This document shows positions 26,671 through 36,832 of a DNA stretch of 64,000 nucleotides, one piece after another. The stretch lies in the NCBI RefSeq assembly GCF_040813715.1, contig NZ_JBFOCH010000014.1; one strand, written 5' to 3'. The stretch is from Mesorhizobium_K marinum. Lineage in GTDB: Bacteria > Pseudomonadota > Alphaproteobacteria > Rhizobiales > Rhizobiaceae. Position 1 is the stretch's first letter; the number at the start of each line of letters is the position of its first letter. Under the pieces are notes generated by a model that was not told the DNA's origin, ran no database searches, and saw only the letters and a program-made list of their open reading frames with translations. The translations under genes were made by a program, and so were the position numbers.

Positions 26671-27024
26671 ATGCACGGCATTCTCTACGAAGAAGAATCC
26701 ATCTGGCAGTTTTTCTTCATTACCTGCCTGCTCGGCGGGTGGGCCGCGTGGATGACAGGCCGTGCCTGCGCGCAGACGTGGCGGCCGCTGTCGAGCCTTG
26801 TCGTGTTCCTGCTGCTCCTGGGCATCGCAGTGCGCTTCATCCACCATGCCCTGTTCGACGGCACCATGTTCACGGCGCAGTTCTACATCGTCGACACGAT
26901 CATCCTGCTGGTCATCGGCATCGTCGGGTACCGGTACACCCGGGCCGGCCAGATGGTCACCCAATACCACTGGCTCTACGAGCGAACCTCGCTGCTGAGC
27001 TGGAAGCCGAAGGCCTCCGCCTAG
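26671..27024 (+). CDS. DUF6867 family small membrane protein
   Basis: A 117-residue protein starting 18 nt after livF. It has three likely transmembrane helices (about residues 10-30, 40-60 and 72-92) and a short C-terminal tail with YHWLYERTSL. It belongs to the uncharacterised family DUF6867, which I know as a regular neighbour of alphaproteobacterial liv genes. A role in assembling or regulating the transporter is plausible but not shown. Confidence 0.8.
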   Translation: MHGILYEEESIWQFFFITCLLGGWAAWMTGRACAQTWRPLSSLVVFLLLLGIAVRFIHHALFDGTMFTAQFYIVDTIILLVIGIVGYRYTRAGQMVTQYHWLYERTSLLSWKPKASA

Positions 27025-27147
27025 GGCCGAAGCTGATGCGAAACGGCGTGACAAGCGCCGGAAAATGGGCAAAGTTGCCTTTCTGCGATAGGGTGGGCAT
27101 CGCATGAAAGTATCATTCACGCCCACTCGGTTTAATGGGAGTCATCA

Positions 27148-28263
27148 ATGAAGAAAACACTGTTGTCCGCGGTTGCCCTGACCGCCGTACTCGGGTTCAG
27201 CGGCAGCGCGTGGGCGGAGATCCTGATCGGCGTGGCCGGTCCGATCACCGGCCCGAACGCCGCCTTCGGCGCGCAGCTCCAGAAGGGCGCCGAGCAGGCC
27301 GCCGCCGACATCAATGCGGCCGGCGGCATCAACGGCGAGCAGATCCGCATCGTCATCGGCGACGACGTCTCCGATCCGAAGCAGGGCATCTCGGTCGCCA
27401 ACAAGTTCGTCGGCGACGGCGTCAAGTTCGTGGTCGGCCACTTCAACTCGGGCGTTTCGATCCCGGCTTCGGAAGTCTACGCCGAAAACGGCATCTTCCA
27501 GATCACGCCGGCCTCGACCAACCCGCAGTTCACCGAGCGCGGACTGTGGAACACGTTCCGCACCTGCGGTCGCGACGACCAGCAGGGCGGCGTCGCCGGC
27601 GGTTACATCGCCGAGAAGTTCAAGGACGCCAAGATCGCCGTCCTGCATGACAAGACGCCGTACGGACAGGGTCTCGCCGACGAAACCAAGAAGGCGATGA
27701 ACAATGCCGGCGTGACCGAGGTCCTCTACGAAGGCGTGAACGTCGGCGACAAGGACTTCTCGGCACTGATCGCCAAGATGAAGGACGCTGGCGTCTCGGT
27801 CGTCTACTGGGGCGGCCTGCACACCGAAGCCGGCCTGATCATGCGCCAGCTGGCCGACCAGGGCATGGACGCAACGTTCATGTCGGGCGACGGCATCGTG
27901 TCGAACGAACTCGCCTCGATCGCGGGCGACGCCGTGGCCGGCACGCTGATGACGTTCTCGCCGGATCCGCGCAACGACCCGAACAACAAGGAACTCATCG
28001 AGAAGTTCCGCGCCGCCGGGTTCGAGCCTGAAGCCTATACGCTCTACTCCTACGCCGCCGTGCAGGTCATCGCCGGCGCCGCCGCCAAGGCTGGCGAGAA
28101 CGACCCGCAGAAGGTCGCCGAAGCCGCCAAGGCGCAGGGTCCGTTCGCGACCGTGCTCGGCGAGATCGGCTTCGACGAGAAAGGCGATCCCAAGCTGCCC
28201 GGCTACGTGATCTACGAATGGAAGAAGGGCGACGACGGCAAGTACACCTACTTCCAGATGTAA
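27148..28263 (+). CDS. livJ: Branched-chain amino acid ABC transporter periplasmic binding protein
   Basis: A 371-residue type I periplasmic binding protein. A Sec signal ends at about SAWA (residue 23); the mature part begins EILIGVAGPITGPNAAFG, the Leu/Ile/Val-binding protein signature, and includes YGQGLADE and the VVYWGGLHTE segments of the ligand cleft. It delivers the ligand to LivHMGF. The 123-nt gap before it may hold its own promoter, which fits the higher expression usual for binding proteins. A strong hairpin terminator follows at 28287. Confidence 0.93.
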   Translation: MKKTLLSAVALTAVLGFSGSAWAEILIGVAGPITGPNAAFGAQLQKGAEQAAADINAAGGINGEQIRIVIGDDVSDPKQGISVANKFVGDGVKFVVGHFNSGVSIPASEVYAENGIFQITPASTNPQFTERGLWNTFRTCGRDDQQGGVAGGYIAEKFKDAKIAVLHDKTPYGQGLADETKKAMNNAGVTEVLYEGVNVGDKDFSALIAKMKDAGVSVVYWGGLHTEAGLIMRQLADQGMDATFMSGDGIVSNELASIAGDAVAGTLMTFSPDPRNDPNNKELIEKFRAAGFEPEAYTLYSYAAVQVIAGAAAKAGENDPQKVAEAAKAQGPFATVLGEIGFDEKGDPKLPGYVIYEWKKGDDGKYTYFQM

Positions 28264-28286
28264 GCCATCGTACCATTTCGTCTGAG

Positions 28287-28318
28287 GAGCCCGGCGGGAA
28301 ACCGCCGGGCTCTTTTTT
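28287..28318 (+). terminator. Rho-independent terminator of the liv operon
   Basis: An 11-bp perfect stem (GAGCCCGGCGG / CCGCCGGGCTC, loop GAAA) is followed by six T. It lies 24 nt after the binding-protein stop codon. Confidence 0.95.
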
Positions 28319-28436
28319 GTGCCAAAATGCGCATTTCAATCGTTTTAAATCCCAGCGATGAAACTGTTTGCACTGCAGCAATTATTCACGCTAATCATGC
28401 GGTGCGTCAGTTTGCCTTTTCGTCCGGAGCGTATAC

Positions 28437-31400
28437 GTGCCCATCACAAAGATCCTCGTCGCCAACCGTTCAGAAATCGCCATCCGCGTGTTCCGCGCGG
28501 CCAACGAACTGGGGTTGAAAACGGTGGCGATCTGGGCAGAGGAAGACAAATACTCGCTGCACCGGTTCAAGGCTGACGAGAGCTACCAGGTCGGCCGCGG
28601 ACCGCATCTCGACAAGGAGATGGGACCGATCGAGAGCTATCTTTCGATCGAGGAGGTCATCCGCGTCGCGAAGCTATCGGGCGCCGACGCCATCCACCCC
28701 GGCTATGGCCTGCTGTCGGAGAGCCCGGAATTTGCCGAGGCCTGTGCGGGGGCCGGCATTACCTTCATCGGCCCCAAGCCAGAGACGATGCGCAGGCTCG
28801 GCAACAAGGTTGCGGCGCGCAATCTCGCGATCGAGGTCGGCGTGCCAGTGATCCCGGCTACCGATCCGCTGCCCGACGACATGGAGGCGGTGAAGAGGCT
28901 TGCCGCCGAAATCGGCTATCCTGTGATGCTGAAGGCCTCCTGGGGCGGCGGCGGACGCGGCATGCGCGCGATCCGCAGCGAGGCCGACCTGATCCGCGAA
29001 GTCACCGAGGGCAAGCGCGAGGCAAAGGCGGCCTTCGGCAAGGACGAGGTCTACCTCGAGAAACTGATCGAGCGCGCCCGCCATGTGGAGGTCCAGGTGC
29101 TCGGCGACACCCACGGCAATGCCGTGCATCTCTTCGAGCGCGACTGTTCGATCCAGCGCCGCAACCAGAAGGTCGTCGAGCGGGCGCCTGCGCCCTATCT
29201 CGGCGAGGCGCTTCGCGCCGAACTGTGCGGCTACGCGCTGAAACTGGCGCGCGACACCGCCTATATCGGCGCCGGCACCGTCGAGTTCCTGCAGGACGCC
29301 GACACCGGAAAGTTCTATTTCATCGAGGTCAATCCTCGCATCCAGGTCGAGCACACGGTGACCGAGCAGGTCACCGGCATCGACATCGTCAAGGCGCAGA
29401 TCCACATCCTCGACGGTTTCGCGATCGGCACGCCGGAATCGGGCGTCCCGGCGCAGGCCGATATCCGCCTCAACGGCCATGCCCTGCAGTGCCGCATCAC
29501 CACCGAGGATCCCGAGCAGAACTTCATCCCGGACTACGGCCGCATCACCGCCTATCGCGGCGCCACCGGCTTCGGCATCCGGCTTGACGGAGGCACCGCC
29601 TATTCGGGCGCGGTCATCACGCGCTTCTACGATCCGCTACTCGAGAAGGTGACCGCATGGGCGCCGACGCCCGTCGAGGCGATCGCGCGCATGAACCGCG
29701 CACTGCGCGAGTTCCGTATCCGCGGCGTGGCGACCAACCTGACCTTCCTTGAAGCGATCATCAATCACCAGGCGTTCCGCGACAATTCCTACACCACGCG
29801 CTTCATCGACTCGACGCCGGAACTGTTTGCGCAGGTCAAGCGCCAGGACCGCGCCACCAAGCTGCTGAACTATCTGGCCGACGTCACGGTCAACGGCCAT
29901 CCCGAGACCCGCGGCCGACAGACCCCCGATCCCGAAGCCGCCGAGCCGTTCGTGCCCTACCTCAACGGCGCGGTGCCGGCGGGATCCAAGCAGCGGCTCG
30001 ACGAACTCGGCCCGGAAAAGTTCGCGGCCTGGATGCGCGCGCAAAAGCAGGTCCTGGTCACCGACACAACCATGCGCGACGGGCACCAGTCGCTGCTGGC
30101 CACCCGCATGCGGACCTACGACATCGCCAGGATCGCGGGCGTCTACGCGCGCTCGCTGCCGCAACTCCTGTCGCTTGAATGCTGGGGCGGCGCGACCTTC
30201 GACGTCGCCATGCGGTTCCTGACCGAAGATCCGTGGGAGCGCCTGGGCAGGGTGCGCGAAGCCGCACCGAACCTGCTGCTGCAGATGCTGCTGCGCGGCG
30301 CGAACGGCGTCGGCTACACCAACTATCCCGACAACGTGGTGCAACATTTCGTCAGGCAGGCGGCGGCCGGCGGCGTCGACCTGTTCCGTGTCTTCGACTG
30401 CCTGAACTGGGTCGAGAACATGCGCGTCGCGATGGACGCGGTGGTCGCCGAGGGAAAGCTGTGCGAAGCGGCGATGTGCTATACGGGCGACCTGCTCGAT
30501 CCGGCGCGCGCCAAGTACGACCTCAAATATTATGTCGGACTGGCAAAGGACCTCGAGAAGGCCGGCGCGCACATCATCGCGGTGAAGGACATGGCCGGGC
30601 TGCTGAAGCCGGCCGCGGCGCGCATCCTCTTCAAGACGCTGCGCGAAGAAACCGACCTGCCGATCCACTTCCACACGCACGACACGTCGGGACTGTCCGC
30701 GGCGACGGTGCTGGCGGCGGTCGAGAGCGGGGTCGACGCGATCGACGCCGCGATGGACAGCTTCTCGGGCAACACCTCGCAGCCCTGCCTCGGCTCGCTG
30801 GTCGAGGCCTTGAAGGGCGGCGAGCGCGACCCCGGCCTGGATCCCGAGTGGATCCGCAAGATATCGTTCTACTGGGAGGCGGTCCGCAACCAGTACGCGG
30901 CCTTCGAAAGCGACCTCAAGGGGCCGGCGTCGGAGGTCTACCTGCACGAAATGCCGGGCGGCCAGTTCACCAACCTGAAGGAGCAGGCGCGCAGCCTGGG
31001 GCTGGAAACACGCTGGCACGAGGTGGCGCAGGCCTATCACGACGTCAACCTGATGTTCGGCGATATCGTCAAGGTGACGCCGTCCTCGAAGGTGGTCGGC
31101 GACATGGCGCTGATGATGGTCAGCCAGGACCTGGACGTCGCCGATGTCGAGAATCCGGCCAAGGACATCGCCTTCCCGGATTCCGTGGTGTCGATGCTGC
31201 GCGGCGACCTCGGCCAGTCGCCGGGCGGCTGGCCTGAGGCGTTGCAGCAGAAGGCCTTGAAGGGCGAAAAGCCGATCACGGTGCGGCCAGGCTCGCTGCT
31301 CAAGGCGGCCGACCTTTCGGCGAGCCGACGCGAGATCGAGGAAAAGCTCGGCCGCAAGCTGACGGAGTACGAGTTCGCCTCCTGGCTGATGTACCCGAAG

Positions 31401-32042
31401 GTGTTCACCGATTTCGCCGCGGCGCAGGAGACCTACGGTCCCGTCAGCGTTCTGCCGACCCCGACCTATTTCTACGGCATGCGGACGNGAAAGCTCGGTC
31501 GCAAGCTGACGGAGCACGAGTTCGCCTCCTGGCTGATGTATCCGAAGGTGTTCACCGATTTCGCCGCGGCGCAGGAGACCTACGGTCCCGTCAGCGTTCT
31601 GCCGACCCCGACCTATTTCTACGGCATGCGGACGGAAGACGAGATCTTCGTCGACATCGAAAAGGGCAAGACCCTGGTCGTGCGCTGCCTGGCGATCGGC
31701 GACACCGACGAGAAGGGCATGGTGACCGTCTTCTTCGAGATCAACGGCCAGCCGCGCCGCGTCAAGGTGCCTGACCGCGCGCATGGAGGCGCTGCCGGTG
31801 TCGCCCGCCGCAAGGCGGACGTCGGCAATGAACTGCATGTCGGCGCGCCGATGCCGGGCGTGGTCTCCACGCTTGCCGTCGCGGCCGGCCAGCCGGTCAA
31901 GGCCGGCGACGTGCTGCTATCCATCGAGGCCATGAAGATGGAAACGGCGCTTCATGCCGAGCGCGACGGGACGGTGACGGAAGTGCTGGTGAAGGCGGGC
32001 GACCAGATCGACGCCAAGGACCTGCTGGTGGTACTGGGCTAA
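28437..32042 (+). CDS. pyc: Pyruvate carboxylase
   Basis: With the joint at 31488 collapsed the enzyme is 1152 residues, the normal single-chain Pyc. Domains in order: biotin carboxylase with ATP-grasp (MLKASWGGGGRGMR) to about residue 460; carboxyltransferase starting TDTTMRDGHQSLLATRMRT, with metal-binding HTHD motif; and a biotin carboxyl carrier domain with AMKM, biotinylated Lys about 1118. It carboxylates pyruvate to oxaloacetate with ATP and bicarbonate. The GTG start at 28437 gives the standard N-terminus PITKILVANRSEIAIRVFRA. It stands alone between the liv terminator and an MFS gene. Confidence 0.95.
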   Translation: MPITKILVANRSEIAIRVFRAANELGLKTVAIWAEEDKYSLHRFKADESYQVGRGPHLDKEMGPIESYLSIEEVIRVAKLSGADAIHPGYGLLSESPEFAEACAGAGITFIGPKPETMRRLGNKVAARNLAIEVGVPVIPATDPLPDDMEAVKRLAAEIGYPVMLKASWGGGGRGMRAIRSEADLIREVTEGKREAKAAFGKDEVYLEKLIERARHVEVQVLGDTHGNAVHLFERDCSIQRRNQKVVERAPAPYLGEALRAELCGYALKLARDTAYIGAGTVEFLQDADTGKFYFIEVNPRIQVEHTVTEQVTGIDIVKAQIHILDGFAIGTPESGVPAQADIRLNGHALQCRITTEDPEQNFIPDYGRITAYRGATGFGIRLDGGTAYSGAVITRFYDPLLEKVTAWAPTPVEAIARMNRALREFRIRGVATNLTFLEAIINHQAFRDNSYTTRFIDSTPELFAQVKRQDRATKLLNYLADVTVNGHPETRGRQTPDPEAAEPFVPYLNGAVPAGSKQRLDELGPEKFAAWMRAQKQVLVTDTTMRDGHQSLLATRMRTYDIARIAGVYARSLPQLLSLECWGGATFDVAMRFLTEDPWERLGRVREAAPNLLLQMLLRGANGVGYTNYPDNVVQHFVRQAAAGGVDLFRVFDCLNWVENMRVAMDAVVAEGKLCEAAMCYTGDLLDPARAKYDLKYYVGLAKDLEKAGAHIIAVKDMAGLLKPAAARILFKTLREETDLPIHFHTHDTSGLSAATVLAAVESGVDAIDAAMDSFSGNTSQPCLGSLVEALKGGERDPGLDPEWIRKISFYWEAVRNQYAAFESDLKGPASEVYLHEMPGGQFTNLKEQARSLGLETRWHEVAQAYHDVNLMFGDIVKVTPSSKVVGDMALMMVSQDLDVADVENPAKDIAFPDSVVSMLRGDLGQSPGGWPEALQQKALKGEKPITVRPGSLLKAADLSASRREIEEKLGRKLTEYEFASWLMYPKVFTDFAAAQETYGPVSVLPTPTYFYGMRTXKLGRKLTEHEFASWLMYPKVFTDFAAAQETYGPVSVLPTPTYFYGMRTEDEIFVDIEKGKTLVVRCLAIGDTDEKGMVTVFFEINGQPRRVKVPDRAHGGAAGVARRKADVGNELHVGAPMPGVVSTLAVAAGQPVKAGDVLLSIEAMKMETALHAERDGTVTEVLVKAGDQIDAKDLLVVLG
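31342..31634. repeat. Assembly joint 11: 146-nt duplicate around N
   Basis: Bases 31342-31487 recur at 31489-31634 around N31488 with a few differences. The duplicate is in frame inside pyc and adds 49 false codons. Confidence 0.9.
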
Positions 32043-32146
32043 GCACCACCAGCTGATCGCCGCGACGATATGGGGGGACGTTGGTCCAACGCTTCCAGCA
32101 CGCGCGACCCTTGACCCGAAATTGAACCGATTTAGAAGCCGCATGT

Positions 32147-33334
32147 ATGAGCACTGACACATTGGCGGCAGCGGCAGTCCGCGGCCGTTGGGCCATCGCC
32201 GCGATCTTCTTCGTCAACGGCTTCGTCACCGGAAGCTGGGCTCCCCAGATTCCCGTGTTCCTGCACCGTCTGGAGATAACCGAAACCACGCTCGGCCTCC
32301 TGATCCTTCTCTTCGGGGCCGGCGCCGTCAGTGCGATGGTCTGGGCCGGGCATCTTATCCCGAGATACGGCTCCAGGGCCGTGACCTCGCTGTTTGCAAT
32401 TTCATGCTGCTTTGGCCTGCTGCTTGTTGCGCTGGCACCCAATGTCTGGACCGCGGCGATCGCCATGTATGTGTTTGGTGGAACGATCGGCGCGACGGAC
32501 GTTTCGATGAACGCCAACGCGGTGACTGTCGAGAAGAAGCTCGGACGCGCCATCATGTCGTCGTCGCACGGGTTCTGGAGCCTCGGCGGATTTGTCGGTG
32601 GGGGCCTCGGCGGCATTGCCATCCAGGCATGGGGCCATCTTGCCCATGCGGCGATCGTTTCCGTCGTCGCGACGGTGATCGTCGCCGCAGCACTCGGCAA
32701 GATCGTGACTGACCTTCCGGTGGCCGACGAGCACCGGAAGTTCGTGCTGCCGCGCACGCCCGGGGTGTACATCATCGGACTGATGGCGCTTCTGTGCATG
32801 AACTCGGAAGGCGCTGTGCTCGATTGGGGCGCGCTCTACCTTCGGCAGGAGCTCGGTACCGGCATTGCCACCGCCGGCTTTGCCTTCGGCGCCTTCGCCG
32901 GCGCGATGGCGCTGATGCGGTTCCTCGGAGACGGCGTGCGCAATCGGTTCGGCGCGGTCGCCGCCTTCCGCACTTCAGCGCTTGTGGCGGCGGCCGGGAT
33001 GCTGGTTGCCGGCCTGGCGCCGTGGCCGTGGCTGGTGATCGCGGCCTTCGCGGTCAGCGGCCTGGGCATCGCCAACATAGTTCCGATCCTGTTTTCGGCA
33101 GCCGGCAACCAGGCTGGCACGAGTCCGGGCGCCGGCATGAGCGTGGTCACCACGATGGGCTATTCGGGTATCCTGCTTGCGCCCTCGGTGATCGGCTTCG
33201 TCGGTGAGCGCACCGGCTTTGCGCCCATCTTTGTCGCCATTTCAGGCTTGATGCTGGCTGTGATGCTCGCCTCCGGAATGACCGGTACCGCCGACCAGCC
33301 GGCGCGCGGCGACGCGCCGCTCCAGCCGAGCTGA
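32147..33334 (+). CDS. MFS transporter (YbjJ-like)
   Basis: A 395-residue major facilitator with about 12 hydrophobic segments. It has the FFVNGFVTGSWAPQIPVF opening, an SSHGFWSLGGFVGGGLGG stretch after helix 4 and an MNSEGAVLDWGALYL loop, which together match YbjJ-type sugar/drug-like transporters. Substrate is unknown. It begins 104 nt after pyc with no visible terminator between them. Confidence 0.88.
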   Translation: MSTDTLAAAAVRGRWAIAAIFFVNGFVTGSWAPQIPVFLHRLEITETTLGLLILLFGAGAVSAMVWAGHLIPRYGSRAVTSLFAISCCFGLLLVALAPNVWTAAIAMYVFGGTIGATDVSMNANAVTVEKKLGRAIMSSSHGFWSLGGFVGGGLGGIAIQAWGHLAHAAIVSVVATVIVAAALGKIVTDLPVADEHRKFVLPRTPGVYIIGLMALLCMNSEGAVLDWGALYLRQELGTGIATAGFAFGAFAGAMALMRFLGDGVRNRFGAVAAFRTSALVAAAGMLVAGLAPWPWLVIAAFAVSGLGIANIVPILFSAAGNQAGTSPGAGMSVVTTMGYSGILLAPSVIGFVGERTGFAPIFVAISGLMLAVMLASGMTGTADQPARGDAPLQPS

Positions 33335-33387
33335 TCAGGCATAGCGGAGCCGAGGGTTGCAGGCCGATTGGCGGCCGGCGGCTTGGC

Positions 33388-33546
33388 CTAGAGCCGCCCC
33401 ATCAAGGCCAGGATCAGCAGAACGATCAGGATGACGCCGACGATGCCGGATGGGCCGTAGCCCCATGACCGCGAGTAGGGCCACGCGGGAATGGCGCCCA
33501 GAAGGATCAGGATAAGAATGATGATCAGAACGGTCGTCAAGGTCAT
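33388..33546 (-). CDS. DUF3309 small membrane peptide
   Basis: A 52-residue peptide with two hydrophobic helices around a WPYSRSWGYGPSG turn, the pattern of DUF3309 proteins. The ATG at 33546 has GAGGG upstream. Function unknown; members are often stress-associated in rhizobia. Confidence 0.8.
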   Translation of the reverse strand: MTLTTVLIIILILILLGAIPAWPYSRSWGYGPSGIVGVILIVLLILALMGRL

Positions 33547-33635
33547 GGTGCGCCCTCGCTGGCTTTGCAATGGCACAACAATGCGCGAGTGCGCCGAGGG
33601 GTTCCCTCGGCGACTTGCTCCGGCAGGCTGACGAT

Positions 33636-36600
33636 CTACTCGGCGGCCTTGGGGAAGGCGACGGCGGCCTCGTTCGCGGGCTTCGGCGGCGTGGTCTCCT
33701 TGGCCGCCTTGCGTCGGAACAGCCGGGTAAACCAGCGTCGGCGTTCACCGGCCTTCACCGTGTCGCGCGTGAACACCATCAGCATCGACGGCGTCACGAT
33801 CAGCGTCAGGATGGTCGCGAAGGTCAGGCCGAACACGATCGCCGACGAGAGCGCGATCCACCACTGCGTCGACGGCGCATTGATCGTCGTTTCGTGGTGG
33901 AAGAGCTCCAGACCGAGGCCGAATGCGATCGGCAGCACGCCGAGGATCGCCGACATCGCCGTCAGGACGACGGGTCGTGCGCGCTCGCGGCAGGTCTGCA
34001 GCACCGCGTCGACCTTGTTCCAGCCCTCGTCGCGCAGCCGATCGTAGGTGTCGATCAGCACGATGTTGTTGTTCACCACGACGCCGGCAAGCGCGATCAC
34101 CCCGATACCGGACATGACGATGACGAAAGCCTGTCCGGTCAGCATCATGCCGAGCAAGGCCCCTATCGTCGCCATGACGACGCAGGACAGCACGAGCCAC
34201 ACGCTGGTGAACTTGTTGAACTGCGCCAGCAGCACCAGGAAGATCAGGAAGATGGCCGCGCCGAATGCATTGGTCAGGAAGGCGCCCGCCTCCTCGCTGT
34301 CCTCGTTGGATCCCGCGAGCTTCCAGTCTACGCCCTGCTGGTCGAGGCCAAGGCCGCCGACAAGCCTGCTCACTTCGGCCTGGACGGCCGCCACCTGGTA
34401 GCCGGAAGCCACGTTGCCCTGGATGGTGATGGTGCGCTTTCCGTCAATGCGGTTGAGCGTGCCGACCGTTTTCTCCGGTTTGCGCGAGACGAAGTTCGAG
34501 ATCGGCACAGAACCCTGGCTGGTCTCGATCCGCAGCTGGTCGAGGGACGCAAGCGTGCGCCTGTCCTCGGGCAGCCGAAGGCGGATGTCGACCGCGTCGT
34601 CGGCGCCGGCCGGGCGGTAGTCGGTGAGCTTCAGGCCCGTGGTAACAAGCTGCACGACCGTGCCGACCGACGCCGGGCTGATGCCGAACTGTGCCGCCAT
34701 CGAACGATTGACTTCAAGAGACCAGTCTATGCCGGGCGGCGGCAGGCCGTCGGAGATGTCGATGACGCCGGGCACCTTTGCGACAGCGGCCGCCACCTCC
34801 CGTGCCTTCTCGTTCAGCCCGGCCGGATCAACGGCGGAGAGCTGGACCTGGATCGCCTTGCCGGTCGGCGGTCCGGCATCGGGCACGCGAACCTCGACAT
34901 CGACGCCCGGGATGCCGGCCATGTTGACGCGCAGTTCGTCGAGGATCGTGTGCGCCGACTTGCGCTCGCGCCAGTCGACGAACTCGTACTGGATGACGCC
35001 GACGACGTCCTCGGGGATTTCGGCGCCGCCGCCGCGCGTCTTTCCGGAGCGGGTATAGACCGACTTGATGCCTGGCCAGCCGAGGATGCGGTTCTCCGCC
35101 TCACGGGTGGCCGCGTCCATCTCGGCAAGGGAAAGGTTGCCGCGCGCGTGCACGTAGAGCAGGCCGTAGTCCGGCTCGACGGTCGGGAAGAACTCGACGC
35201 CGGCGCCGTATTTCGAATAGGCGACCGGAACGGCCACGAGCAACGCCACCGTCAGCAGCAGAACCGTCTTCGGGTAGGCGACGGCGCGCTTGACGAGGCC
35301 CATGTAGATCCCGTCCGGCGTCTGCTCCTCGGCATGGTCGGGGCTCCTGGCGAAGATCGCGCCCAGCGTCGGCGCGAAGATCAGCGCGTAGGCCATCGAG
35401 GCCGCGAGCGTAACGATCAGGGTGATCGGCAGATACTTCATGAAATCGCCGATGATGCCGGGCCAGAACAGGAGCGGCGAGAAGGCGGCGATGCGCGTCA
35501 TGGTCGCGGCGATGACCGGACCGGCCATGCGCTTGGCCGCGAGCTCGAAAGCCTGGTCCTTGGGCATGCCTTCCGACATGCGCCGCTCTGCGAACTCGGT
35601 GACGATGATCGCGTCGTCCACCAGCATGCCGACCGCCAGGATCAGGCTGAACAGCACGATCATGTTGATCGTGAAGCCCATCATCGCAAGCGCCAGGATG
35701 CCCATCAGGAAGGAGGATGGGATGGCGAGGCCGATCAGCATCGAGGCGCGCCCGGACAGCGCGTAGAGGATGACGATGAACACCAGGATGACGGCGATCA
35801 GCACGTGGTTCTGCAGGTCGTTGAGCAGCGTGTTGACGAAGACCGACTTGTCCTGGGTGTAGGTGACCTCCATGCCCTCAGGCGCGGCCTTCACGAAGGC
35901 GTCGGCGACGGCCTTCGCGCCTTCGATCGTCTCCACGATGTTGGCGCCGATGCGCTTCTTGACCTCGATAGCGATGGCCGGCTTGCCGTTCAGCCGGGTG
36001 ATGGTCTCCGCGTCCTTGAAGGTCGAGCGAACCGTTGCGACGTCCTGTACCCGGACGACCGCGTTGGGCATGGCGACCACGGGAAGGTCGGCAATGTCCC
36101 TCGGCGTCTCGATCAACGCGGGAACCTTGACCGAATACTTGCCCTCGGATCCTTCGAGCGCGCCGGCGGCGACCAGGCTGTTGGATGCCCCGACGCCCTG
36201 GATCAGCTGGTCGAGCTGGAGACCGTAGGATGAGAGCTTGACCGGATCGATGATCGCCTCGACCTGTTCGTCGCGCGCGCCCTGGATGACGCCTTCGAGA
36301 ACCCCGGGCACTTCCTCGATGCGGTCGCGCAACTGCTTGGCAGCGGCCGTCAGGATCCGCTCCGGGATGCTGCCGGAGAGCGTAACCACCAGAACCGGGA
36401 ATTCCGAGACGTTGACTTCGTTGACGGTCGGTTCCTCGACGCCTGAAGGCAGGTCGCGCTTGGCGTCCTGAACCTTGTTGCGCGTGTCGATGAGCGCGTC
36501 GCCCAGGTCGGTCGACGGGTCGAACTCCACCAGCACGTAGCCGCCGCCCTCATAGGCGGCCGACTTCATCTCCTTCAGGCCCTTGAGGTTCTTCAGCTGC

Positions 36601-36806
36601 GATTCGACGGGTCGCAGCAGCAGGCGCTCGGAATCCTCCGGCGATATGCCGTGGTAGACCAGGCTGACATACATGATCGGGATCGCGACGTCGGGCTCGG
36701 CCTCCTTGGGCACGGCTCGATACGCCAGCGCTCCCGCGATGATCAGGAACACCAGGACGGAAAGCGTCAGTCGCGCGTTCCTGATCGCTAGCTTGACGAT
36801 ATCCAT
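33636..36806 (-). CDS. RND efflux transporter permease (HAE1/AcrB type)
   Basis: A 1056-residue inner-membrane pump with twelve transmembrane helices in two repeats and two large periplasmic loops. The N-terminus (AIRNARLTLSVLVFLIIAGALAY, then VPKEAEPDVAIP) and the GMLVDDAIIVTEF proton-relay segment in helix 4 are characteristic. It would export drugs, lipophiles or metabolites using the proton gradient with the adaptor encoded 26 nt upstream. No outer-membrane channel gene is adjacent, so a shared TolC-type protein is likely. Substrate range is unknown. Confidence 0.92.
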   Translation of the reverse strand: MDIVKLAIRNARLTLSVLVFLIIAGALAYRAVPKEAEPDVAIPIMYVSLVYHGISPEDSERLLLRPVESQLKNLKGLKEMKSAAYEGGGYVLVEFDPSTDLGDALIDTRNKVQDAKRDLPSGVEEPTVNEVNVSEFPVLVVTLSGSIPERILTAAAKQLRDRIEEVPGVLEGVIQGARDEQVEAIIDPVKLSSYGLQLDQLIQGVGASNSLVAAGALEGSEGKYSVKVPALIETPRDIADLPVVAMPNAVVRVQDVATVRSTFKDAETITRLNGKPAIAIEVKKRIGANIVETIEGAKAVADAFVKAAPEGMEVTYTQDKSVFVNTLLNDLQNHVLIAVILVFIVILYALSGRASMLIGLAIPSSFLMGILALAMMGFTINMIVLFSLILAVGMLVDDAIIVTEFAERRMSEGMPKDQAFELAAKRMAGPVIAATMTRIAAFSPLLFWPGIIGDFMKYLPITLIVTLAASMAYALIFAPTLGAIFARSPDHAEEQTPDGIYMGLVKRAVAYPKTVLLLTVALLVAVPVAYSKYGAGVEFFPTVEPDYGLLYVHARGNLSLAEMDAATREAENRILGWPGIKSVYTRSGKTRGGGAEIPEDVVGVIQYEFVDWRERKSAHTILDELRVNMAGIPGVDVEVRVPDAGPPTGKAIQVQLSAVDPAGLNEKAREVAAAVAKVPGVIDISDGLPPPGIDWSLEVNRSMAAQFGISPASVGTVVQLVTTGLKLTDYRPAGADDAVDIRLRLPEDRRTLASLDQLRIETSQGSVPISNFVSRKPEKTVGTLNRIDGKRTITIQGNVASGYQVAAVQAEVSRLVGGLGLDQQGVDWKLAGSNEDSEEAGAFLTNAFGAAIFLIFLVLLAQFNKFTSVWLVLSCVVMATIGALLGMMLTGQAFVIVMSGIGVIALAGVVVNNNIVLIDTYDRLRDEGWNKVDAVLQTCRERARPVVLTAMSAILGVLPIAFGLGLELFHHETTINAPSTQWWIALSSAIVFGLTFATILTLIVTPSMLMVFTRDTVKAGERRRWFTRLFRRKAAKETTPPKPANEAAVAFPKAAE

Positions 36807-36832
36807 GGCAGCGCTGTCCGCGGTTCTCCGGC

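Noticed and set aside
29637..31838. A 733-residue open frame opposite pyc
   Set aside because: Shadow of pyruvate carboxylase in a high-GC genome.
33570..36233. An 887-residue open frame on the plus strand opposite the RND pump
   Set aside because: GC-rich antisense shadow of a clear RND permease; composition is low-complexity Arg/Asp/His/Val with no domain.
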